Source of the DNA: Hydractinia symbiolongicarpus
Taxonomy: Eukaryota; Cnidaria; Hydrozoa; Anthoathecata; Hydractiniidae
Assembly (NCBI RefSeq): GCF_029227915.1
Contig: NC_079884.1
Span: 28,894,001-28,958,000, forward strand
Reading direction: 5' to 3'
Length of the DNA: 64,000 nucleotides
Shown: one piece after another, positions 12,310 through 21,575 of the stretch
Numbering within the stretch: position 1 is the first letter of the stretch
How the letters are laid out: each line of letters begins with the position of its first letter
The notes under the pieces: model-generated
Database searches by the model: none
Told to the model about the DNA's origin: nothing
What the model saw: the letters and a program-made list of their open reading frames with translations, nothing else
Translations under genes and position numbers: made by a program

Positions 12310-15300
12310 CGTCACATATTCGTACCAACATGTATTTAGTGATTTTCTTCCGATATTACTAAGTTGTATCGGTTTTAACAGTGAAGCGATTGACTGTGGG
12401 ACTTTATTAAACTAACTTTGGACTGTGACCTGATAAATGTGATAAATGAGACAATTGGACTCCAAGGAATAACATTCTTCTTAATTTGATATGATTGCTG
12501 GAATTCAACGATTACATTAGGCTCTGTGGTAGCGCCTTATTTAAAAATTTAGATAAATAAATCATTTTTTACTGTGTTACCAATCCTAGCCGTTAGTTCG
12601 TGCTGAAAAAATACAGACAGTTTCAAAAACTACATTTCATTGACTTTCTATCGGTGCCAATCCGTTGGAGTTATAACGGTTGCGTCACATATTCGTTCAA
12701 ACATGTATTTAGTGATTTTCTTCCGATATTACTAAGTTGCATTGCTTTTAACAGTGAAACGATTGACTGTGGGATTTAATTGAACTGTTTCTGGAATGTG
12801 ACCTTGTAAATGTAATAAATGAGCCAATTGGACTCCGAGGAATAACATTCTTCTTAATTTGATATGATTGCTGGAATTCATCGATTACATTAGTCTCTGT
12901 GGTAGCGCTTTATTTAAAAATTTAGATAAATAAATCATTTTTTACTATTGTGGGACCAATCCTAGCCGTTAGTTCGCGCTGAAGAAATACAGACAGTTTC
13001 AAAAACTAAATTTCATTGACTTTCTAGCGGCATAAATCCGTTTGAGTTACAACGGTTGCGTCCCATATTCGTACCAACATGTACTTAGTTATGGTAATCG
13101 GATATTACTAGGTTGCACCGCTTTTAACAGTGAAACGATTGACTGTGGGACTTAATTGAACGAATTCTGGACTGTGACCTTATAAATGTGATAAATGAGC
13201 CATATGGACTCCAAGGAATAACATTCTTCTTAAATCGACATGATTGTTGGAATTCAGCGAGTACACTATACTCTGTTGTAGCGCTTTATTTAAAAATTTA
13301 GATAAATAAGTCTTTTTTTGCTGTGGGACAAATCCTGGCCGTTACCACGAGCTGAATAAATAGGAACAGTTTCGAAGACTACATTTCATTGACTTTCTAG
13401 CGGTATAACTCTGTTTGAGTTGCAACGTTTGCGTCACATATTCATACCAACATGTATTTAGCGATAGTATTCGGATATTATTAGGTTGCATCGCCTTTAA
13501 CAGTGAAACGCTTGACTGTGGGACTTAGTTGAACTGATTTTGGCTTTTGACCTTTTAAATGTGATAAATGAGCCAGTTTGACTACAAGAAATAACATGCC
13601 TCCTAATTTGATATGATTGCTGGAATTCAGCGATTACATTAGGCTCTGTGGTAGCGCTTTATTTAAAAATTTAGATAAATAAATCATTTTTTACTGTGGG
13701 ACCAATCCTAGCCGTTAGTTCCCGTTGAAGAAATAGAGACAGTTTCAAAAACTACATTTCATTGATTTTCTACCGGTGTCAATCCGTTTGAGTTACAACG
13801 GTTGCGTCACATATTCGTACCAACATGTATTTAGTGATTTTTTTCCAATATTACTAAGTTGTATCGGTTTTAACAGTGAAGCGATTGACTGGGGGACTTT
13901 ATTAAACTAACTTTGGACTGTGACCTGATAAATGTGATAAATGAGACAATTGGACTCCAAGGAATAACATTCTTCTTAATTTGATATGATTGCTGGAATT
14001 CAACGATTACATTAGGCTCTGTGGTAGCGCTTTATTTAAAAATTTAGATAAATAAATCATTTTTTACTGTGTTACCAATCCTAGCCGTTAGTTCGTGCTG
14101 AAGAAATACAGACAGTTTCAAAAACTACATTTCATTGACTTTCTATCGGGGCCAATCCGTTGGAGTTATAACGGTTACGTCACATATTCGTACCAACATG
14201 TATTTAGTGATTTTCTTCCGATATTACTAAGTTGCATTGCTTTTAACAGTGAAACGATTGACTGTGGGATTTAATTGAACTGTTTCTGGAATGTGACCTT
14301 GTCAATGTAATAAATGAGCCAATTGGACTCCGAGGAATAACATTCTTCTTAATTTGATATGATTGCTGGAATTCATCGATTACATTAGTCTCTGTGGTAG
14401 CGCTTTATTTAAAAATTTAGATAAATAAATCATTTTTTACTATTGTGGGACCAATCCTAGCCGTTAGTTCGCGCTGAAGAAATACAGACAGTTTCAAAAA
14501 CTAAATTTCATTGACTTTCTAGCGGCATAAATCCGTTTGAGTTACAACGGTTGCGTCACATATTCGTACCAACATGTACTTAGCGATAGTAATCGGATAT
14601 TACTAGGTTGCACCGCTTTTAACAGTTAAACGATTGACTGTGGGACTTAATTGAACGAATTCTGGACTGTGACCTTATAAATGTGATAAATGAGCCATAT
14701 GGACTCCAAGGAATAACATTCTTCTTAAATCGACATGATTGTTGGAATTCAGCGAGTACACTATACTCTGTTGTAGCGCTTTATTTAAAAATTTAGATAA
14801 ATAAGTCTTTTTTTGCTGTGGGACCAATCCTGGCCGTTACCACGAGCTGAATAAATAGGAACAGTTTCGAAGACTACATTTCATTGACTTTCTAGCGGTA
14901 TAACTGTGTTTGAGTTGCAACGTTTGCGTCACATATTCATACCAACATGTATTTAGCGATAGTATTCGGATATTATTAGGTTGCATCGCCTTTAACAGTG
15001 AAACGCTTGACTGTGGGACTTAGTTGAACTGATTTTGGCTTTTGACCTTTTAAATGTGATAAATGAGCCAGTTTGACTACAAGAAATAACATGCCTCTTA
15101 ATTTGATATGATTGCTGGAATTCAGCGATTACATTAGGCTCTGTGGTAGCGCTTTATTTAAAAATTTAGATAAATAAATCATTTTTTACTGTGGGACCAA
15201 TCCTAGCCGTTAGTTCCCGTTGAAGAAATAGAGACAGTTTCAAAAACTACATTTCATTGATTTTCTACCGGTGTCAATCCGTTTGAGTTACAACGGTTGC

Positions 15301-16585
15301 GTCACATATTCGTACCAACATGTATTTAGTGATTTCTTTCCAATATTACTAAGTTGTATCGGTTTTAACAGTGAAGCGATTGACTGGGGGACTTTATTAA
15401 ACTAACTTTGGACTGTGACCTGATAAATGTGATAAATGAGACAATTGGACTCCAAGGAATAACATTCTTCTTAATTTGATATGATTGCTGGAATTCAACG
15501 ATTACATTAGGCTCTGTGGTAGCGCTTTATTTAAAAATTTAGATAAATAAATCATTTTTTACTGTGTTACCAATCCTAGCCGTTAGTTCGTGCTGAAGAA
15601 ATACAGACAGTTTCAAAAACTACATTTCATTGACTTTCTATCGGGGCCAATCCGTTGGAGTTATAACGGTTGCGTCACATATTCGTACCAACATGTATTT
15701 AGTGATTTTCTTCCGATATTACTAAGTTGCATTGCTTTTAACAGTGAAACGATTGACTGTGGGATTTAATTGAACTGTTTCTGGAATGTGACCTTGTCAA
15801 TGTAATAAATGAGCCAATTGGACTCCGAGGAATAACATTCTTCTTAATTTGATATGATTGCTGGAATTCATCGATTACATTAGTCTCTGTGGTAGCGCTT
15901 TATTTAAAAATTTAGATAAATAAATCATTTTTTACTATTGTGGGACCAATCCTAGCCGTTAGTTCGCGCTGAAGAAATACAGACAGTTTCAAAAACTAAA
16001 TTTCATTGACTTTCTAGCGGCATAAATCCGTTTGAGTTACAACGGTTGCGTCACATATTCGTACCAACATGTACTTAGTGATGGTAATCGGATATTACTA
16101 GGTTGCTCCGCTTTTAACAATGAAACGATTGACTGTGGGACTTAATTGAACAAATTCTGGACTGTGACCTTATAAATGTGATAAATGAGCCATATGGACT
16201 CCAAGGAATAACATTCTTCTTAAATCGACATGATTGTTGGAATTCTTGAGTACACTATACTCTGTTGTAGCGCTTTATTTAAAAATTTAGATAAATAAGT
16301 CTTTTTTTGCTGTGGGACCAATCCTGGCCGTTACCACGAGCTGAATAAATAGGAACAGTTTCGAAGACTACATTTCATTGACTTTCTAGCGGTATAACTC
16401 TGTTTGAGTTGCAACGTTTGCGTCACATATTCATACCAACATGTATTTAGCGATAGTATTCGGATATTATTAGGTTGCATCGCCTTTAACAGTGAAACGC
16501 TTGACTGTGGGACTTAGTTGAACTGATTTTGGCTTTTGACCTTTTAAATGTGATAAATGAGCCAGTTTGACTACAAGAAATAACA
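12310..16585 (+). repeat. 4-monomer higher-order repeat, three copies, 1495-bp period
   Basis: Monomer starts 12310/13805/15300, 12683/14178/15673 and 13059/14554/16049 are spaced exactly 1495 bp; the fourth unit is 13432/14927/16421 (1495, then 1494 because of a small deletion near 16243). Marks are a three-base gain giving TACTATTGTGGGACC in unit 2, ATATGGACTCC and AATCGACATGATTGTTGG in unit 3, and TTGAGTTGCAACG with CATATTCATACC in unit 4. Near-identity between copies points to recent amplification. The third copy stops matching at about 16585, inside its fourth unit. Confidence 0.9.
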
Positions 16586-18189
16586 TTCTTCTTAATTTGA
16601 CATGATTTCTGAAACTCAGCGATTACACTGGGCGCTGTGGTAGCGCTTTATTAAAAAAATAAGATAAATAAGTCATATTTTTCTGCGGGACCAGTCCTAG
16701 CCGTTAGCTCGCGCTGAAGAAGTAGAGACACTTTCAAAAACTACCTTTCATTGACTTTCTAACGGTGTCAATCCGTTTGAGTTACAACTGTAGCGTCACA
16801 TATTCGTGCAACATGTTTTTAGTGATTTTCTTCCGATATTACTAAAATGTATTGCTTTTAACAGTGAAACGATTCACTGTGGGAATTAATAGAACGGATT
16901 CTGGACTGTGACCTCATAAATGTGATAAATGAACCAATTGGTGTCCAAAGAATAAAATTCTTCTTAATTTGACATGATTGATGGAATTAAGCGATTACAT
17001 TAGGCTCTGTGGTAGCGCTTTATTTAAAAATTTAGATAAATAAGTCTTTTCTTACTGTAGGACCAATCCTGGCCGTTAGCACGCGCTAAATAAATAAGAA
17101 CAGTTCCAAAGTCTACATTTCATTGACTTTCTAGCTGTATAAGTCCGTTTGAGTTACAACGGTTCTGTCACAAATTCGTACCAACATGTATTTAGCGACA
17201 ATATTCAGATAATACTAGGTTGCATCACTTTTAACAATGAAAGGCTTGACTGTGGGACTTAATTGAACTGTTTTTGGACTTTGACCTTGTAAATGTGATA
17301 AATGAGACAGTTTGACTACAAGAAATAACATTCTTCTTAATTTGACATGACTGCTGGAACTCAGCGATTACACTGGGCACTGTGGTAGCGCTTTATTAAA
17401 AAATTAAGATAAACAAGTCATTTTTTACTGCGGGACCAATCCTAGCCGTTAGTTCGCGCTGAAGAAATAGAGACAGTTTCAAAAACTACATTTAAATGAC
17501 TTTCTAACGGGGTCAGTCCGTTTGAGTTACAACGGTTGCGTCACATATTCGTACCAACATGTATTTAGTAATTTTTTTCCGATATTACTAAGTTGTATTG
17601 CTTTTAACAGTCAAACGATTGACTCTGGGACTTAATTGAACTGATTTTGGACTGTGACCTTATAAATGTTACAAGTGAGACAATTGGTCTCCAAGGAATA
17701 ACATTCTTCTTAATTTGACATGATTTCTGGAATTCAGCGAGTACACTACGCCCTGTGGCAGCGCTTTATTTAAAAATATAGATAAATAAGTCATCTTTAC
17801 TGTGGGACCAATACTGGCCGCTATAGCGCGCTGAAGAAATAGCGACAGCTTCAAAAACTTATTTTCATTGACTTTCTAACGCTATCAATCCGCTTCAGTT
17901 ACAACGGTTGCGTCACATATTCGTACCAACATATATTTAGCGATACTTTTCTCATATTACTAGGTTGCATCACTTTTAACAGTGAAACGATTGACTCTGG
18001 GATTTAAATGAAGTAACTTTGAACTGTGACTTATAAGCGTGATAAATGAGCCAATTGGAATCGAAGGAATAACATTTTTCTTAATTCGACATGATATTTG
18101 GAATTTAGCAATTACATTAGGCTCTGTGGTAGCGCTTTATTTAAAAATTTAGATAAATAAATCATTTTTTACTGTGGGACCAATCCTAG
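16586..18189 (+). repeat. Divergent satellite monomers bordering the LINE
   Basis: Monomers starting near 16794, 17165, 17539 and 17911 keep the 372-373-bp phase but carry many private changes, for example AACTGTAGCGTCAC at 16786, GGTTCTGTCACAAATTCG at 17161 and GGCCGCTATAGCGCGC at 17817. They do not belong to either neighbouring HOR. The last monomer stops about 279 bp into its length, where the retrotransposon begins. Divergent, non-HOR monomers are typical of array edges or old, unhomogenised segments. No gene is seen; the short minus-strand open frame at 17669-17854 is satellite sequence. Confidence 0.85.
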
Positions 18190-18195
18190 ACGGTT

Positions 18196-18348
18196 ATGGC
18201 TACATCAGACATAACAATATCAGAGAAGAACACCTGGAAAGATGGCATACATTTACGAGACGATGGTAAGATAATGTTAGCACGAAATTTTATAGCTTTT
18301 ATAAATAATTTTTTAGATCAGCAAGGGTATTCAATAGGCTTGGACTAG
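18196..18348 (+). pseudogene. LINE ORF1, C-terminal fragment with SGNH/GDSL-esterase-like block V
   Basis: Fifty codons are open from an ATG at 18196 to TAG at 18346. This ATG is simply the first one after the truncation point and need not be a real start. Residues 16-24 read DGIHLRDDG, followed by a hydrophobic stretch (KIMLARNFIAFINNFL). A DxxH box (Asp codon 18241-18243, His codon 18250-18252) followed by an amphipathic helix is what block V of SGNH-hydrolase domains looks like. Such domains occur in ORF1 of CR1/L2-type LINEs, where ORF1 is thought to assist RNA binding or membrane association. The rest of ORF1, including the catalytic Ser block, is missing, so the fragment cannot be functional. 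Confidence 0.7.
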
Positions 18349-19760
18349 TTTGCGATGATAATAAATCTGATATTCCTGATGAATGTGTTGGGAGTCAAAA
18401 TAGAAATAATCAAAATCTGACACATAATTCTCACCAAAGTTCTTTAGATGAAATATATAAATTACGAATTAAGTGCCCTTCCAATCCTCTTTTAGGCTAT
18501 TTAAACATTAATAGTCTCAGAAACAAAATAATTGATGCAAGAGAAATTCTGACAAAATTTTCACCTGATTATTTTGTATTTGCTGAAACCAAACTAGATG
18601 AGAGTTTTCCAAACGAACAATTCTATATTGATAACTATGAAATTAGAACTAAAAAAGATAGGAACAAAAATGGAGGAGGGTTAATTGAATATGTTAAGAA
18701 AGGAATAGCCTGTAGACATGTTAATGATTTGGGTATAACAAATAATGAAATCATTTGCCCAGAATTAACGATAAGAAATAAAAAATGGACAGTTATCAGT
18801 ATTTATAGACCACCTCATTATTCAAACTTAAACAACTTTTTTGAGGAATTAGAGATAGCTTTAAATAAAGCTCTATCTAAAGTCGAAAACATAATAATTA
18901 TGGGTGATATAAATATCGATTGCCATAACTCAAACGATTCTGGTTTCGAAACCTTAAATAATTTCTGTGATATTTTTAGTCTTGAAAATCTTGTCAAAAA
19001 CAAAACTTGTTTTGCTAGTCCTAACGGAACAGCTATAGATGTCATTCTTACAAATAGACCCAGATGTTTTCAACACACACTAACATGTGAAACAGGATTA
19101 AGTGATCATCATCAAATGGTAACAACATTTTTAAAATCTCATTTAGCACGCTTAGCATCCAAGAAAATTGTTTACAGAAGTTACAAAAATTTTAATGAAG
19201 CCAACTTTTTACGTGATGTTGAGAACGCAAATTTTATTTGTAAAAGTAAAGATCCTGAACTGAATTATGAAAACCTCATCAATGTTTTCACATCTATCAT
19301 AGAAAAGCATGCCCCACAGAAGCAAAAAACTCTGCGTGGAAACGAGGCACCATTTATGACAAAAGAGTTAAAAAAGGCAATATATACAAGGTCTAGGTTC
19401 AAAAATAAATACAATAAAAATCCTACTTCTGAAAACAAAATCACGTACAAGAAACAGAGAAACAAGTGTGTAAATTTACGCAAAAAGGCTATCAAAAACC
19501 ATTTCAAAAGGGTAACAGAATCAGGTTTTATTTCCAAAAAAACATTTTGGGAAACTGTTAAACCCTTGATATCAAATAAAAGTGAAATAAGCAAAGGAGA
19601 TATAGCGATCGTTCAAAATGAAAGTTTAGTTACTGATAAAAAACAGCTAACCAAACTTTTCAACGACTACTACATCAATATTTTAGAAAATTCTTGTGGC
19701 ATGAAACCAAATTCTATAAAATATAGGAATGTAAATGATAAGTCAAAAATGATTGAATAA
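18309..19760 (+). pseudogene. LINE ORF2, N-terminal half: AP-type endonuclease domain, ends at premature stop
   Basis: The frame is open from 18309 (after TAA at 18306) to TAA at 19758-19760. Endonuclease motifs appear in the order expected for the exonuclease III/AP-endonuclease-like domain: YLNINSLRNK (from 18498, metal-binding Asn), FAETKLDE (catalytic Glu codon 18585), GGG (about 18673), ISIYRPP (Tyr 18804), GDINID (from 18903), IDVILTN (from 19035) and GLSDHH (from 19098, catalytic Asp-His). This domain nicks target DNA to prime reverse transcription. A lysine- and arginine-rich linker follows. No in-frame ATG occurs before 18900, inside the domain, so translation must begin by another route (see the ORF1 overlap). 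A start at TTG 18729 would cut off the first endonuclease motifs and is unlikely. Confidence 0.9.
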
Positions 19761-21401
19761 ATTGTTGATAGTTTTGAAAATCATCCAAGTATCATTAAAA
19801 TAAAGGAAACCAATGATTCTAACAACAATGAGAACTTTACATTCCAAGAAGTTGATGAAAATACGATTTCTAAACTGTTTATTGATTTAAACACCAAAGT
19901 ATCAACAGGTGAAGATACAATACCATCAAAGCTGACAAAATTAGCAAAAAGGCACCTAGTAACGCCACTAACAGATGCTATAAATAGTAACATAGTTTCA
20001 AACAAATTTCCAAGCAAAGCTAAGCGAGCTGCTGTAACGCCATTGGATAAGGGAGGAAAAGATAAAACTAAAATATCAAACTACAGGCCTGTCAGTGTTT
20101 TAAATGTTTTTTCTAAATTTTACGAAAGGGTTATGAAAGAACAAATAACCGCTTATATGGAATCAAAATTGTCGACCTTTCTCTCCGCCTATAGGAAATG
20201 CTATAGTACCCAACAAGTACTAATTCGCTTAATAGAGGAATGGAAGAGTAAACTTGATAAGAACTATGTGGTGGGTGCGATCTTGATGGATCTTTCAAAA
20301 GCTTTTGACTGTGTACCACATGACTTACTAATTGCGAAATTAGCTGCTTATGGATTTGACAATAAGTCTCTTCAATTCATTCTATCTGATCTTACTGATA
20401 GAGAGCAAGCCACTCGAATAAATGGGATCTATAGTCTATTTCAAATTATCTTATCTGGTGTACCACAAGGTTCTATTTTGGGACCTATCATATTCAATAT
20501 ATTTATAAATGATTTGTTTCTTTTTATAGAAAAGTATAAGCTACATAATTACGCTGATGATAACACAATATCCAACTTCTCAAATTCTATTCCTAATTTG
20601 ATAAATACTTTAGAAAACGAAGCTAAAACTGCCCTCTCCTGGTTAAAAGAGAATAAAATGATTGCAAACCCTGAAAAGTTTCACTCGATAATTCTGACAA
20701 AGAATAAGGCAGATAATTTAGGTCTAAAATTTAACATAGGAAATAAAACTATTGAAAGTGAAAATAACGTGAAATTACTAGGTGTGACTATAGACAATAA
20801 AATAAATTTTGACAGACACGTTTGTGATTTGTGTCGCAAAGCATCAGCCCAACTAAATGCCTTATTTCGATTTAGAAGTTTCTTATCCTTTCAAGCAAAA
20901 TATATTTTAGTTCAAAGTTTTATCTACGCAAATTTCAATTATTGTTCCCTTATATGGCATTTTTCTTCTTCTAAATCTTTATCTAAAGTCGAAATGATAC
21001 AAAAACGATCATTAAGATTTCTGTATAATGATACGGTAAGTACATACGAAAATTTACTTAAAAATTCCAGCAAGAGTCACATGAATGTAAATCGCTTACG
21101 GTCATTGTGTATAGAAATCTCTAAAACTATTAATAACAGCAGCCCTCTTTTTATGAAAGATATATTTTGTTTAAATGATAACGGTAGGACAGTCAGAGAA
21201 CAAAATACAAATAATTTGGTAGTCTCAAGGAAAAGGACCGCGACTTTTGGAACTAATAGCTTATCAGCCCTGGGACCAAAGATTTGGAATAACCTACCAT
21301 CACATTTGAAACGATGTGACAGCCTTATAGTTTTTAAAAGCATGATAAAAATGTGGGACGGATCTAAATGTAACTGTGATGAATATAAGGTCCCTTTATA
21401 G
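19761..21401 (+). pseudogene. LINE ORF2, C-terminal half: reverse transcriptase domain
   Basis: In the same frame as the endonuclease half and separated from it only by TAA at 19758. It stays open to TAG at 21399. Motifs in order: ISNYRPVSVLNVFSK (about 20073, fingers), LMDLSKAFDCVPHDLL (motif A, catalytic Asp codon 20289), SGVPQGSILGP (motif B, from 20454), YADD (motif C, 20550-20561, the two catalytic Asp), ANPEKF (motif D region, about 20664) and LGVTIDNKINF (motif E region, about 20778). After these come IQKRSLRFLYND and a Cys-poor end, CNCDEYKVPL. All catalytic residues are present. There is no ribonuclease H domain, in line with CR1/L2 elements. A separate start at TTG 20043 has no support; the real product would be one ORF2 polyprotein. 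Confidence 0.93.
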
Positions 21402-21575
21402 AACTTTGTTGTTATTATTGTTTATATATATAAAAAAAATAATTTTATTTAATTGTAAACATAAAAAATTAAGTCGATTTAGATTAGTTTTCTTAATTAC
21501 TTTTTTTTTTTGGAAACTATTGTAAATATGTGAATAATCAACTTTAAATAAATTGAAAAGAAAAGAAAAAAAGAA
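21402..21575 (+). other. LINE 3' untranslated region and A-rich tail
   Basis: About 170 bp of very AT-rich sequence after the ORF2 stop, ending in AAATTGAAAAGAAAAGAAAA and a further A/G run up to about 21575, where satellite phase resumes at TAGATACATAAG. AATAAA-like words occur near the end (AAATAAATTG at 21546). The imperfect GAAAA repeat rather than a pure poly(A) is compatible with CR1/L2-type 3' ends, which often finish in short simple repeats. Confidence 0.75.

Larger units (their letters stand above)
1..18189 (+). repeat. Satellite DNA array, left family, forward orientation (about 49 monomers)
   Basis: Tandem monomers start at CGTCACATAT-like words at 1, 374, 747, 1120, 1493, 1866, 2238, 2613, 2986, 3358, 3731, 4104 and onward, so the period is 373 bp with 1-3 bp drift. 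Nearly every monomer carries the same landmarks in order: TTCGTACCAACATGTA, a GATATTACTA word, TTTTAACAGTGAAACG, TGACTGTGGGA, ATAAATGTGATAAATGAG, GACATGATTGCTGG, GTGGTAGCGCTTTATT, GGACCAATCCT and CCGTTTGAGTTACAACGG. Left-family marks include TAGTTCGCGCTGAAGAAAT and AAATCATTTTTTACTG tails. There is no gene in this stretch; open frames are short and not conserved. Satellites of this kind make up heterochromatin and often centromeres, but the sequence alone does not show which. Confidence 0.97.
18190..21575 (+). mobile_element. 5'-truncated non-LTR retrotransposon (LINE), CR1/L2-like
   Basis: A 3.4-kb insertion in the satellite, on the same strand. Order: the tail end of ORF1 (18196-18348), ORF2 with endonuclease and reverse transcriptase (18309-21401), a 3' untranslated region, and an A-rich tail with GAAAA units ending near 21575. 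There are no terminal repeats. The 5' end falls inside ORF1, as expected from incomplete target-primed reverse transcription. Endonuclease type (APE, not restriction-like), RT motif order and the esterase-like ORF1 end support the CR1/L2 group. Assignment within that group needs a phylogeny; a jockey-like label is also possible from motifs alone. The copy looks young (one stop in about 1030 codons). Confidence 0.93.

Noticed and set aside
17669-17854. Minus-strand open frame of 61 codons
   Set aside because: It covers half of one divergent satellite monomer and has no counterpart in sister monomers.
18729-18731. TTG as start codon of the endonuclease frame (likewise TTG 20043 for the RT)
   Set aside because: The frame extends upstream without a stop and includes essential N-terminal endonuclease motifs; for the RT half, motifs begin at once and the frame is continuous with the endonuclease apart from one stop.
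18190-21575. LTR retrotransposon or endogenous virus
   Set aside because: No long terminal repeats, protease, integrase, ribonuclease H or envelope. The AP-type endonuclease before the RT and the A-rich 3' end identify a non-LTR element.
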